From: Lentisphaerae bacterium GWF2_38_69
GTDB taxonomy: Bacteria; Verrucomicrobiota; Lentisphaeria; Victivallales; GWF2-38-69
NCBI GenBank assembly: GCA_001803205.1
Contig: MHBE01000044.1
Coordinates: 1 to 64,000 of the forward strand
Direction: 5' to 3'
Length of the DNA stretch: 64,000 nucleotides
In this document: positions 55,155 through 64,000 of the stretch, one piece after another
How positions within the stretch are numbered: position 1 is the first letter of the stretch
How the letters are laid out: each line of letters starts with the position of its first letter
Made by a program: the position numbers and the translations under genes
Notes under the pieces: generated by a model
The model's input: only the letters and a program-made list of their open reading frames with translations
Told to the model about the DNA's origin: nothing
Database searches by the model: none

Positions 55155-56192
55155 ATGATAAATAGAATTATTGCGTTTTTCATAACTTTATTCCTCGTTT
55201 TATCGATATCAACATATGCTGAAAAGAGTGCTCCTGATGAGGCAATTGACAAACTTCAAAAAGCCGGAATCAGCGCTGACAATGAAGGTTTGCTTATTCT
55301 TAAAAGATATTCTTACTATTTTTCAGAAATTAGAAAAGGCAATGCCTTTGGGCATACTTCTTTAACAGGCTATAAAAAAGCTCCGCCAATTTACGATTAT
55401 ATTGCATTCTCAGTCGTAGGATATAAAGGAACAATTAATAAGATTGTCGAAAATACTATTGCAGGAAAAGATGCTTTTGAAGGAATAACAGGTTTGTTTG
55501 AAAGAGCCTACAAATCAGATACTGAACCCCAAATAGATTCATATTTAATATATCTTCCCACGAGTTATGATAAAGAAAAGCAATATCCTCTGGTCATCTT
55601 TTTGCATGGATCATGCGAAAATGTTTATATGCCAATTACTGCTACAGGCCATCAACCGTTCATTGAAGCTTGTGAAAATCAGAGATTTATTCTTATAGCT
55701 CCAAACGGAAAATGCCATTATGACAGCACAAAACCAAAAGACGGATTATCAGACTATATGGGCATCGGAGAAGATGATATTTTGAATGTGATAAAAAATG
55801 TAAGAGGATGTTACAATATTAATGAAAAACAGATATATCTGACAGGATGCTCTTTGGGAGGGTTCGGCTCATGGTATATCGGCAGCCGTCATACCGACAT
55901 TTTCGCAGCAATAGCGCCTTGCTGTGGAATAGGAATGGGTATTAAGGATGATGAAATTGATCTTCCTTCTATAGATGTAAATAAACTCAAGAATACTCCG
56001 GTTTATGTCTTTCACGGCAATATCGATCCGATAGTGCCAGTGACAGATTCCAGACAGATGGTTCAAAAATTAAAAGAAATTGGAGCTGATGTTACTTATG
56101 AAGAATTCCCTGGTGTTGGACATAATGCATGGGATTATGCGTATAACAATGACAGGCTCCTGCAGTGGTTCTTGAAAAACTCAAAAGAATAA
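55155..56192 (+). CDS. exported esterase, PHB-depolymerase/esterase D type
   Basis: A signal peptide (FFITLFLVLSISTYAE) precedes a helical linker and an alpha/beta hydrolase domain. The nucleophile is Ser in TGCSLGGFG, the acid Asp in HGNIDPIVP, and the His in GVGHNAWDYAY. The Y-L-P-x-x-Y-D motif with VIFLHGSCE at its start is typical of polyester and feruloyl-type esterases. The substrate is not assigned. About 200 bases upstream contain no gene. Confidence 0.82.
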   Translation: MINRIIAFFITLFLVLSISTYAEKSAPDEAIDKLQKAGISADNEGLLILKRYSYYFSEIRKGNAFGHTSLTGYKKAPPIYDYIAFSVVGYKGTINKIVENTIAGKDAFEGITGLFERAYKSDTEPQIDSYLIYLPTSYDKEKQYPLVIFLHGSCENVYMPITATGHQPFIEACENQRFILIAPNGKCHYDSTKPKDGLSDYMGIGEDDILNVIKNVRGCYNINEKQIYLTGCSLGGFGSWYIGSRHTDIFAAIAPCCGIGMGIKDDEIDLPSIDVNKLKNTPVYVFHGNIDPIVPVTDSRQMVQKLKEIGADVTYEEFPGVGHNAWDYAYNNDRLLQWFLKNSKE

Positions 56193-56216
56193 AATTCCTT
56201 CATGTCAAAAGAAAGG

Positions 56217-58142
56217 TTAGCGCTTTTTTTCATAGAGTGTAAAGAATGGAGGAACAGGGCAGTCTAACATTGAGCCTATTGCCCTTAAAAGTTCAGCTTC
56301 TTCAATTTTTATCTCATTGTCAGCAATAATGCATGAAATACAGCCTTCAAAAATAAGCTTTTTAACCATTGGAGAGGCAAGTGCTAGTTCATTGAGAGAG
56401 TTGTCTAAAATAGTTAAATTGCATTCTTCAGAGGGTCTGATTGTCAGGTTCCCGACACTTAATTTTTCAGAAGCTTTTTCGAATATTTCATTAGCAGCAT
56501 CAGCGGTAACAGCATTCCAGTAAGCTAAACAGGAAAGAAGTTCCTCGCACCTAGGTATCAAAAGGGTAATATCTTTATATTTGACGAGTGCTATCTTTGT
56601 TTTATTAAATATAGGATCAAGATTTTTTGTTAGGATTTTTCCCACGCAATATTCAAATAGAGAAATCTTATTGTCTGCTTTTATAAGGAAATCAAGATTG
56701 TTCCTGAAGTCTTTATACTGAGGAACAGTCAGAGTTTTCAGAAGTGGCAGAGCCATATCAAGAATGGGCAGCCTGAAACCAAGCCATATTTTGGAAATTG
56801 GTTCATATAGCTTAAAAGTCTGATCATACATATGGCCTTCCAATCTGTTTTTCAATCCTAAAAGTTGAAAGTTTCTGATGGTAGCGTCATCCTCAAGGAG
56901 CATTGCATATATCACTGATATTGCTCCATAGGAGTCATACAAGGCTTCTTTTATCTCTTCAGGTATTCCGGAATGAATGGAAGAAGCATATAAAAGATTT
57001 TCCTGTGTAAGAGTGCCGACTTTTCTAATTACTTCAGTAGGATTTACAGCTATTCTTATATCCTTATCAGATATTTTTGAAAAAGTTGAAATTAAAGAAT
57101 CCTGAGAAACTCTTTCGAAAGGGATCTCCTTTGACGCTAAAGATATGCCTGTAATTCTATTAATCCTTTCTTCTATAGGTGGATGAGTTGCAAAAAGAGA
57201 GCCCCAGAAATTGTGTATACCATTGGCGAAAAACATATGGCTTACCTCCTGCGCGTTTGAGGAAAGAACTTTGGAACCCATTGAATGCGACGAGATCTTT
57301 TTAAGCGCTCCGGCTATTCCGTCAGGATTTCGTGTAAATTGAACGGATGAAGCATCAGCAAGAAATTCTCTCTGTCTTGAAACTGCTGATTTAATAATGT
57401 TTCCAAAAAATACTCCAATATAACCGACTACCCATATAAGCAGACCAAGCAGAGGAAGTGGAGTTCCGCCCTTTTTTTTACCTGAGGAAGAAGAATTTCT
57501 TGTAGAACGCATAATCCAGTAACCCATCATAGCTATTATCAAAATGCCATTAAGCACGCCGATAAGTTTGATATTTAAGCGCATATCTCCATTTAAAATA
57601 TGGCTGAATTCATGCGCTATAACCCCCTGCAGTTCGTCACGCTTAAGCTTTTTTATACAGCCTCTGGTTACCCCAATTACAGCATGATCATGTGAAAAAC
57701 CTGCCGCAAAGGCGTTGATACTTGCTTCATTATTCATTATATAGACAGGTGGAACCGGCAGTCCTGATGCGATAGCCATTTCCTCTACAATATTGAGTAT
57801 TTTCCGTTCATCAGAATCATTCGTGCCATGAGAAATCTGAATTCCTCCAAGCATCGTGGCTACAGAGCTTCCTCCTCCTGAAGAAAGCTGTATTATTTTA
57901 TAAATAGTTCCGGTTATAACAATAAGTAAAGTCGCCCCGGCAACTGCCAAAAAAAGCTCAATATTCCACATTCTTTGAGGTCTGAATGGTTTTTCGCCAA
58001 CAAGTCCTGAATATTCTCCAAGGAACACTGCCGCAAAAACTACATATATTGCTCCAATAATTAATATTACAGTAATAATATAATAGATAATCAGGAGAAC
58101 TGTATTACGTCTTGCTCTGTCCTGGTGGGCAAAAAAATCCAT
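56217..58142 (-). CDS. htpX: M48 family metalloprotease, HtpX-like, with long C-terminal domain
   Basis: Two N-terminal membrane helices precede a Zn-protease domain with HEFSHILNGD (HExxH) and the Glu ligand in EFLADASSVQ. A second membrane pair lies between them. At 641 residues the protein is roughly double the usual HtpX; the last 330 residues are an added, mostly helical region of unknown fold with a TerB/DjlA-like look at the end (NEIKIEEAELLRAIGSMLDCP). It is coupled with lemA, a known pairing, and may take part in envelope quality control. Confidence 0.88.
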   Translation of the reverse strand: MDFFAHQDRARRNTVLLIIYYIITVILIIGAIYVVFAAVFLGEYSGLVGEKPFRPQRMWNIELFLAVAGATLLIVITGTIYKIIQLSSGGGSSVATMLGGIQISHGTNDSDERKILNIVEEMAIASGLPVPPVYIMNNEASINAFAAGFSHDHAVIGVTRGCIKKLKRDELQGVIAHEFSHILNGDMRLNIKLIGVLNGILIIAMMGYWIMRSTRNSSSSGKKKGGTPLPLLGLLIWVVGYIGVFFGNIIKSAVSRQREFLADASSVQFTRNPDGIAGALKKISSHSMGSKVLSSNAQEVSHMFFANGIHNFWGSLFATHPPIEERINRITGISLASKEIPFERVSQDSLISTFSKISDKDIRIAVNPTEVIRKVGTLTQENLLYASSIHSGIPEEIKEALYDSYGAISVIYAMLLEDDATIRNFQLLGLKNRLEGHMYDQTFKLYEPISKIWLGFRLPILDMALPLLKTLTVPQYKDFRNNLDFLIKADNKISLFEYCVGKILTKNLDPIFNKTKIALVKYKDITLLIPRCEELLSCLAYWNAVTADAANEIFEKASEKLSVGNLTIRPSEECNLTILDNSLNELALASPMVKKLIFEGCISCIIADNEIKIEEAELLRAIGSMLDCPVPPFFTLYEKKR

Positions 58143-58185
58143 ATAGTTGCTTCAATTGTTAGGCTGTTGACAGCAGATATTTAAT

Positions 58186-58773
58186 TTAGAACTTTACTTT
58201 GACGGTTTCTCTCTCTGTTTCGTTTTTGATTTCAAATAGAACAGCTTCCTTGAAACCGAATGGTTTTGCTATAAGAAGACTTGGGAATGTTTCACATGTT
58301 GTATTATACTGCATCACAGCATCATTATACGCCTGTCTTGCGAATGAGACTTTATTTTCAGTAGATGAAAGTTCTTCCATAAGCTGAGAAACGGTTTGGT
58401 TCGCTTTTAAATCTGGATATTGCTCGAAAGTCGCTATTAGCCTTCCCATCGCGCCGGAAAGGATTCCTTCAGAACCAATAAGCTCTTTCATCTTTCCCTG
58501 ATCTGCTGGATTTGATGCTGCTGAATTGCACGCGGCAGAGGCCTGATTCCTGGCTTTGATTACATTTTCAAGTGTTTCTTTTTCATGTTTAAGGTAGGCT
58601 TTGGCAGATTCTACAAGGTTAGGAATAAGATCGTAACGACGCTTTAGCTGTACATCTATCTGCGCAAAAGCATTTTTCCATCTATTTCTCAGGACAACCA
58701 ATTTATTGTAAATTCCGATGAAAATGAATACGAGAATTACAATGATTGCCAATATTATTAGTAATGTTAACAT
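58186..58773 (-). CDS. lemA: LemA family protein
   Basis: One N-terminal membrane helix (LIILAIIVILVFIFIGIYN) is followed by a helical LemA domain: NAFAQIDVQLKRRYDLIPNL and FPSLLIAKPFGF at the end. It is 195 residues, as expected. LemA proteins are anchored outside-facing helical bundles of unclear role; pairing with htpX is common and supports a shared task. The htpX start lies 43 bases downstream. Confidence 0.93.
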   Translation of the reverse strand: MLTLLIILAIIVILVFIFIGIYNKLVVLRNRWKNAFAQIDVQLKRRYDLIPNLVESAKAYLKHEKETLENVIKARNQASAACNSAASNPADQGKMKELIGSEGILSGAMGRLIATFEQYPDLKANQTVSQLMEELSSTENKVSFARQAYNDAVMQYNTTCETFPSLLIAKPFGFKEAVLFEIKNETERETVKVKF

Positions 58774-58866
58774 TTATTTCCCCCTTATTTAATTGTTATT
58801 AATTCTTATTTTAATAAATAGCCGATTATTTTAAAACAGGCAATACTTGCTTATTAATAAAAATAT

Positions 58867-59991
58867 TTACGTTATCTGCTGCAAGGTAAGTAAATTCTTT
58901 TCCTTTAATTTCATGATTAACGTTTCATTGAATGAGATGCCTAATCCCGGCATACTGCATGGAAGCCTAAAACCATCAAGAAAAGGAATTTTGCCATTAA
59001 AATGTTCTTCCATGTCCAGATCAGTATCGAGGTCTTTAAGGATTAAATTTTGTAAATCATTAGAAAAATGTATGCCTGCTGCCATTCCCAGAGAGCCTTC
59101 AAGCATCGCCCCAACCATAAGTTTGAGTCCATGTTTGACCGCAAGAGAAGCTATTTCACGCCCTTTATAAATTCCTCCTGCCTTTTGGAGTTTAATATTG
59201 ATTCCGTGAGCAGCCTTCTTATCAATTATAGTTCTTACATCCTCAATGTTAACCGCAGATTCATCAGCAAAAATTAATGAGTTTACAATGTTCTCTTTAA
59301 CAAATCTCAACTTGTCCAATTCTCCTTTCGGGCAGGGTTCTTCAATGAGAAGGACTTTTCCTAGAAGTTTAATTATTTGATTAAGAGAGCTAACTGCTTT
59401 AGATGGATCTGAATATCCCTGATTTGCATCCAGAGAAAAAACAATATCATGATTTTGAAGAATCTTTTTCACAGCCTGGCATCTCTCAAAATCTCCTTCT
59501 CCGCTGAGTTTTATTTTCATAACTTTCATAAGGGGAAATTTTGTTATCAGTCTTTTTGCTTCGAGTGCTGTTTCTTCTAATGAGTCTTTCAGATAAACCG
59601 TCACACTATTTGGAATTTTTATTATTGAATCAGAAAACATCCTCCAGACAGGTATTCCGAGGAGTTTGGCCTTAAGGTCATGATAAGCAAAATCCAGAGC
59701 TGTTCTTAGAGTAATTGATTTCAATTCGATTTTGTCAAGATATAGATGAAAGTCTGATGCGGTAGTTGTTTCAGGATTAATGTCAAAGTTATTTAATGAT
59801 TTAATTTCTTCAATTACTGAAGTCTGATCATCTCCGGTAATTTGTAGAAGCGGAGCCGATTCTCCAAGTCCGAATGAATCTTTATGTTCCAGTCTGACAA
59901 TTACATTTGGCCTGTAGTGCCAGGTATGAAAAGAAATTTTTACCGGAGGGTCTTCCTTATATTCATATCTATATGCTGAAACTTTAATCAT
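58867..59991 (-). CDS. enolase-superfamily dipeptide epimerase (L-Ala-D/L-Glu epimerase-like)
   Basis: The protein has the MR/MLE-subgroup active site: KMKIKL (KxK motif), the three metal acids in SLDANQG, IEEPCPK and FADES, and the second-side Lys in INIKLQKAGG. This K/K arrangement is that of dipeptide epimerases such as YcjG; o-succinylbenzoate synthase is the alternative. It follows the 515-residue gene by 8 bases and ends the opg-linked run. Confidence 0.85.
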   Translation of the reverse strand: MIKVSAYRYEYKEDPPVKISFHTWHYRPNVIVRLEHKDSFGLGESAPLLQITGDDQTSVIEEIKSLNNFDINPETTTASDFHLYLDKIELKSITLRTALDFAYHDLKAKLLGIPVWRMFSDSIIKIPNSVTVYLKDSLEETALEAKRLITKFPLMKVMKIKLSGEGDFERCQAVKKILQNHDIVFSLDANQGYSDPSKAVSSLNQIIKLLGKVLLIEEPCPKGELDKLRFVKENIVNSLIFADESAVNIEDVRTIIDKKAAHGINIKLQKAGGIYKGREIASLAVKHGLKLMVGAMLEGSLGMAAGIHFSNDLQNLILKDLDTDLDMEEHFNGKIPFLDGFRLPCSMPGLGISFNETLIMKLKEKNLLTLQQIT

Positions 59992-59999
59992 ATGAGGAG

Positions 60000-61547
60000 T
60001 TAATGGATAATTAAAAAGTTATCTTTTTTATGGTTAAAAATCTCCAATGGTGTCACAGATGAAAGTTCTTCAGATCTTTCATCAGGGCGAAATACGGTTT
60101 TATAAATTCTTGGCAATCCGAAAAGATTAGAATCTTCAAGAGTTATCGAACATATTTTGTTAATGTCTGAATCATTTAATCCCCCTGAAGACGCTATTTC
60201 AAGACCTCCTGCGGGAACAACGATATTTTTATCAGGACTGAAAAGGGCAAAAATCATGCCTGTGCAATAGTTTTCAGTTTCTATATTATTAACAATTTCT
60301 GCCCAGTCATTAAAATTATTTGATTTTAATGCTTTTGAGAGACCATTTCTCATAACTGTCAGGTAATCAACCTGCATAAAACCGCCATAGCATTTGTATC
60401 CTCTTGCAAAAGATACGATAGCGAAACTTAGAAAAAGCCCAGGTATGATATTTTTCTTTTTCAGATTATCAGAAATGGATTCGGGTGTAAATGGTATCTC
60501 AAACTTTTCTCTCGAGTCACTTAATCCTTCGAGTAATGCATTTCTTTCTGAAGACATGTTTAAATATAATGGAATTCTTCGCCCTTTTGAATCAATTCCC
60601 CAGAAGAACGCAGTTCCTGAGCCGGCGCTTGGATCTAAATCTGATTCAAAATTAGTTTTATCTTGAATTAACAGATTTTTGAGTATTTCCATATTCCAGC
60701 ATCCGTTTTTACCGTCCAATTCAGAGATTAAAGTCGATCTGAGCGTGGGATTAAAAAACAGATTATAAGCTAGGGATGAAGGATTTTTGATATCCTTCAA
60801 AAGCAATTGTGATACAATCTTTTCAATTTCCAGATGAACGAGTTCCAGATTTCTGTAAGATGAATCATCTGTGAAAAGTTTTTTCCAGATCAAATTGCTT
60901 AAGATCAGAGCCTGATCAGAATAAGAAGAACAAGCAAGAACTTTTGGGTTCATATACATCTTTTTAAGCAGCTGTTCTGATTGTTTATATTGAGCTTCTG
61001 TTATCTGAGATTCAGAATGCATTTTTGAATTTCTTTCAATTGCTTTTAAAACAAAATCTTCAGTAAAGGGCGGAGACGAAGAAACAAGAGTATTTTTATA
61101 TTTATCAGGAAATATCGGAAGCTTTTTGTCTCCTGCGAAAAGTATCCCGCGAGGATATCTGGAATTATTAAGCGGAATATCTCCGAAGGCAAAAACAGGA
61201 ACTATTCCATTAATGTTTTCTGAAAGGGCAAACGCAAGTGTTCCTTGAATTGGCAGGTCTGAAATATTAACGCAATGGTGATTTGCTGTTAGCAGATTGG
61301 CATTTGTTGATAGCCTCGAAGCGAATCTTGAAGCAATATCTGTTCCAAGAAGATTCTCAGTATAAGAAGCTGCAAGTTCGATAAGATCTGCTCTGGATTG
61401 GATACTTTTATTATGAAAAGATGAAGTGTCTTTGAATCCTTTGGTAAACTCTCCCAATGTTTTTTTCCCATACTTATCTAGCAGGCTGGCAAGTACAGGC
61501 CGTTTTAACTTTATGGCTTCTAAAAGGGAAGCTATGCGGGAAGGCAT
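60000..61547 (-). CDS. conserved-looking 515-residue protein of unknown function
   Basis: I do not recognise the family. There is no signal peptide or membrane helix. Visible marks are a TANHHC segment (N89, H90, H91), a NARYPRGILFAG-like stretch (NNSRYPRGILFAGDKKLPIFP), an acidic SGSGTAFFWGIDSKGRRIPLYL block near residue 310 and GGFMQVDYL near 390. The paired His and the Gly-rich blocks look like an enzyme core, but no reaction can be inferred. The gene lies between the 161-residue gene (2 bases away) and the epimerase, so it is translated with them. Confidence 0.65.
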   Translation of the reverse strand: MPSRIASLLEAIKLKRPVLASLLDKYGKKTLGEFTKGFKDTSSFHNKSIQSRADLIELAASYTENLLGTDIASRFASRLSTNANLLTANHHCVNISDLPIQGTLAFALSENINGIVPVFAFGDIPLNNSRYPRGILFAGDKKLPIFPDKYKNTLVSSSPPFTEDFVLKAIERNSKMHSESQITEAQYKQSEQLLKKMYMNPKVLACSSYSDQALILSNLIWKKLFTDDSSYRNLELVHLEIEKIVSQLLLKDIKNPSSLAYNLFFNPTLRSTLISELDGKNGCWNMEILKNLLIQDKTNFESDLDPSAGSGTAFFWGIDSKGRRIPLYLNMSSERNALLEGLSDSREKFEIPFTPESISDNLKKKNIIPGLFLSFAIVSFARGYKCYGGFMQVDYLTVMRNGLSKALKSNNFNDWAEIVNNIETENYCTGMIFALFSPDKNIVVPAGGLEIASSGGLNDSDINKICSITLEDSNLFGLPRIYKTVFRPDERSEELSSVTPLEIFNHKKDNFLIIH

Positions 61548-61549
61548 TT

Positions 61550-62035
61550 TTATGGTATAACTTTTAATATGTAATTTTTGTTTAAATAAACAAAGTTTTT
61601 CCCATCTTGAGCAAGTTCGATAAACTGATCATCAGTAGTCAGGTAATCAATAATTCTGCTTTGATCTTTTGGCGTCTTCTTATAGGCGTATCCGGATATC
61701 TTCTGCCCTGAACTTAGAATGAAAATAGCTTCCTTCTGATTTTTATCGTGGATTGGATGGACTGAATCTTCAATTATATAGCATATTTCATTTTTATTAA
61801 TAATCATGAAATATTCTTTTTTATCATGTTGTACTTGAATAGCCGGAATGAATATGGTGCTGTCATTAAGATATTCCAGAATTGATTGAGTGTCTGCTGA
61901 GTAACGCGAAAATTCGTTCAGGAAGAATGTAATCTTTTGAAGAGTTTTAGTCCCATCGTTAAGCTGTACAAGAAATTCTTTTTTTAGTTTAGGTATTTTG
62001 TATGCATCCTGGTCAAACATAATACATTTCTCCAA
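61550..62035 (-). CDS. 161-residue protein made of two related halves, unknown function
   Basis: No signal peptide or known domain is seen. Residues 20-88 and 101-159 share a pattern: a Gly-containing beta turn (NDG; SSG), a basic/aromatic strand, then EYLND...FIP against DYLTTDDQFIE, then INKNEI against LNKNYI. So it is an internal duplication of a roughly 60-residue beta-rich unit. It sits directly between opgG (6 bases away) and the 515-residue gene, within one run. Confidence 0.6.
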   Translation of the reverse strand: MEKCIMFDQDAYKIPKLKKEFLVQLNDGTKTLQKITFFLNEFSRYSADTQSILEYLNDSTIFIPAIQVQHDKKEYFMIINKNEICYIIEDSVHPIHDKNQKEAIFILSSGQKISGYAYKKTPKDQSRIIDYLTTDDQFIELAQDGKNFVYLNKNYILKVIP

Positions 62036-62041
62036 TCTGAT

Positions 62042-63586
62042 TTATAGTGGATACCATAGGAAGCGCCATTGTTCGGATATGCATTTCCCTTCTGATTCCA
62101 GCGTACATTTAATTATAAATGGTTTCTCATCGTAAATTAATTTTTTTCTGGAAGTAAGAGAGAAAAGAACTCTCCATGTGTTGTTAAATTCAATTTTTTC
62201 TATTGAAGGCTGAGATACAATAGTTACTTCTTCTGGTATTTCCAAATTTATTTTAATGTCTTTTGCCTTAGCAATCAATTCATTCCTATCTTGATAGGAG
62301 AGTGCGAAAATAGTATTTTTAGAATTAGATAAATCAGTTCCAAGATTTGTATATCTAGCGTAAGAAAGACCATTGTCTGGTTCAGCAAGAGAGTAAACGA
62401 TTTTGTAATTTAAGCTAAATGGTTTTTCCGGTTCAGGTTGAATGTCTGGAATCCAGAATAAGTTTATATTATCCATCCACTCTGTAAGTGTAGGAAGTAT
62501 AAAAAGTCTTATTTTGCCTTTTCCCCATTCATTTAAAGGTGTAATTGTGCAGTCAGGATTTAGATGATATTTTACCCCTGGATCCATGTATCGGTTGTAT
62601 TCTCTGTTCCTTTGGATAAGTCCGAAGTACTGAAGTTTATTGCAAGATATATCATTATTTATCATCTTATAAAGAGGATAATTCGAGAGAGAACCATACA
62701 TAAATTTATCGCTATCTTTGAGTATTAATCCTTCTGAATTGTGGACAGAAGGTCTGTAATCATGGAAGTTATCAGGCTGACCTAATGTAAACCAGAACAT
62801 AGAAGTAATCGGAGCAAGGCAGAAAAGTTCAACATGATTACTATTCCTAACAAAAATCACTGAATTGATTTCAATTTCAGTCTGCTTACCGGGAGTGATG
62901 TTCATGGAGTAGGCTCCGGTTAATGACTTGCCGTTTAATAGCGCATAAACAGTTATGGATGCATCATCTTTTCTCGGTTTTTTAAGGAAAAATTTTTCAA
63001 ATGCAGGAAATTCCTCAGCTACATCCTGCAGTCCGGTATTTATGGCTATTCCACGATTGGAAAGGCCATAAGAACTGCCATTGCAAATTGCCCGGAAATA
63101 ACTGTTGCCTAGAAATGAGATAAATTCATTTGGGAATGATTTATCTTTGGGATTATATCTTATTTTAAACCCTGCAAAACCTGCTTCTTTAGGCATCTGC
63201 TCCTTAATGAAATTTACATCAGGATTGTATTGAAAGAGGTCAGAACTGAATGAAGATTTAATTAATGAGTCATCATAATTAATCTGATAGATTTCAACGG
63301 GAAGGCTGTAAAGTTGGGTTCCAAGAGGAAAGAAACTTATGCGGAAAGGTAAGTCATCTTTAACCCAGAGATCATTTTCTATATTGTATCTCATCAAATT
63401 GTATTGGGAATAGGTCAAGTTCTGCAATGATTCAGGGAGAGGCGATATTCTTTCCTGATAAGGCTTTTTTGAAAGATCCTCTGCGTAAGAAACCAGTTTG
63501 CTGAAGGAGAATTTCTCATTTGCGATATCAGCTGAGAGAAGCAAATTTAAAAGAAAAATTGATAAGATAGGAATCAGATATTTCAT
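62042..63586 (-). CDS. opgG: periplasmic glucan biosynthesis protein OpgG/MdoG
   Basis: A signal peptide (LIPILSIFLLNLLLSADIA) is followed by the MdoG domain with PYQERISPLPESLQNLTYSQYN near the start, then HVELFCLAP, TSMFWFTLGQP, and DYRPSVHNSEGL. MdoG is the periplasmic protein that finishes or releases osmoregulated beta-glucans; the first domain has recently been linked to glucan hydrolysis in relatives. At 514 residues it is the normal length. It follows opgH on the same strand. Confidence 0.92.
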   Translation of the reverse strand: MKYLIPILSIFLLNLLLSADIANEKFSFSKLVSYAEDLSKKPYQERISPLPESLQNLTYSQYNLMRYNIENDLWVKDDLPFRISFFPLGTQLYSLPVEIYQINYDDSLIKSSFSSDLFQYNPDVNFIKEQMPKEAGFAGFKIRYNPKDKSFPNEFISFLGNSYFRAICNGSSYGLSNRGIAINTGLQDVAEEFPAFEKFFLKKPRKDDASITVYALLNGKSLTGAYSMNITPGKQTEIEINSVIFVRNSNHVELFCLAPITSMFWFTLGQPDNFHDYRPSVHNSEGLILKDSDKFMYGSLSNYPLYKMINNDISCNKLQYFGLIQRNREYNRYMDPGVKYHLNPDCTITPLNEWGKGKIRLFILPTLTEWMDNINLFWIPDIQPEPEKPFSLNYKIVYSLAEPDNGLSYARYTNLGTDLSNSKNTIFALSYQDRNELIAKAKDIKINLEIPEEVTIVSQPSIEKIEFNNTWRVLFSLTSRKKLIYDEKPFIIKCTLESEGKCISEQWRFLWYPL

Positions 63587-63621
63587 AAAATTTTGTTTAT
63601 TATAGCTTACTGAATGATAAA

Positions 63622-64000
63622 TTATTGTATCGAAGCAATAGCTGTCTGCCAGACAGGATGTATTTTAGAAGAAGGTCTCAGCCAAACTTGCTGATGAAGC
63701 CATCTCATTCCTGAAGGGTTTGCCAGAATAGCTTTTATTTCTAAAGGTTTCATTGATGAAGGGCCTTCCAGAAGAAGTTTTTCTCCAAGCTCAGGGGCTT
63801 GAGGAATTTCATCAGGGTTGCCTTTCTCTCTTTCGTATATAAGCAGGGCATGTACTGCATTTATATAAGGATCTACAATTGAGTAAAGGATTCCAAAATA
63901 TGGTGAATTAGTCAGATTGAATTTAATTTTAAGAAGGTTTTTATCAATTGCATAATTAAGAGCATCAACTTCAGTGTCTCCTATAGATTCCGGAGGAGTT
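63622..64000 (-). CDS. opgH: glucan glucosyltransferase OpgH, C-terminal part
   Basis: The frame is open through the window end and stops with TAA at 63624-63622. It gives 125 residues of the cytoplasmic C-terminus: a hydrophobic-to-soluble segment (DPYINAVHALLIYER) and the OpgH tail, with GPSSMKPLEIKAILANP then RWLHQQVWLRPSSKIHPVWQTA. This matches the last part of OpgH, the membrane enzyme that makes the beta-glucan backbone. The main catalytic domain is outside the window. opgG starts 35 bases after its stop. Confidence 0.85.
   Translation of the reverse strand, partial: TPPESIGDTEVDALNYAIDKNLLKIKFNLTNSPYFGILYSIVDPYINAVHALLIYEREKGNPDEIPQAPELGEKLLLEGPSSMKPLEIKAILANPSGMRWLHQQVWLRPSSKIHPVWQTAIASIQ

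Noticed and set aside
1-64000. CRISPR arrays, rRNA genes, prophage modules or a replication origin
   Set aside because: No regular repeat-spacer pattern, no rRNA-like sequence, no phage structural genes and no DnaA-box cluster were seen by eye.

Overview
The window reads as chromosome from an anaerobic, Gram-negative-type (diderm) bacterium of low G+C. I infer the diderm envelope from OpgG/OpgH, a TonB-like protein, an LpxC-family deacetylase and a CysZ/EI24-type inner-membrane protein. I infer anaerobic, amino-acid-fermenting metabolism from pyruvate:ferredoxin oxidoreductase, a HoxYH-type [NiFe] hydrogenase, tryptophanase and 5-oxoprolinase. No rRNA is present, so I do not name a taxon; the gene mix would fit a poorly cultivated lineage.

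Layout. 1-3200 is an accessory region: the 3' end of an RHS gene with a variable C-terminal domain, a decayed group II intron with a frameshifted and truncated reverse transcriptase, and about 1 kb of gene-poor DNA with small palindromes and one copy of a dispersed repeat. 3200-20700 holds nifJ, a heme-type small membrane protein, a phosphoesterase, a Xer recombinase, a K+ channel next to tRNA-Thr, an FAH-CYTH pair, ubiB, a decayed four-helix-bundle gene, fic, asnB, a TonB-like gene, an EI24 gene and a secreted hydrolase. 20700-31000 holds an HAD phosphatase with a chagasin-like lipoprotein, then one long minus-strand run (hoxY-hoxH-protease-response regulator-pxpA-pxpB-pxpC), a radical SAM/SPASM gene, deoC, a kinase-like gene and a purine permease. 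31000-38100 holds lysS, an lpxC-like gene, a lipM-like gene, and a GT-C (STT3-like) gene that overlaps rpoN.

38100-50000 is a nitrogen and tryptophan block. A complete tryptophan operon (trpR-E-G-D-C-F-B-A) has the repressor as its first gene and a good TrpR operator in its promoter. Divergent from it is amtB-glnK behind a -24/-12 (sigma-54) promoter; the matching sigma factor gene, rpoN, lies about 7 kb away. Convergent with amtB-glnK is an aromatic amino acid permease-tryptophanase pair. The cell can therefore make, import and degrade tryptophan from one 11-kb segment.

49600-64000 holds an HAD-IIA phosphatase, a Pro/Gln-rich exported protein, mtnA, cinA, an M24 peptidase, a secreted esterase, lemA with a long htpX, and a minus-strand run from opgH (cut by the window end) through opgG, two unknown genes and a dipeptide-epimerase-like gene.

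The least explained features are the opgG-linked unknown pair, the hydrogenase/response regulator/oxoprolinase run, the RHS C-terminal domain, the PII protein with Glu at position 51, and the dispersed intergenic repeats.
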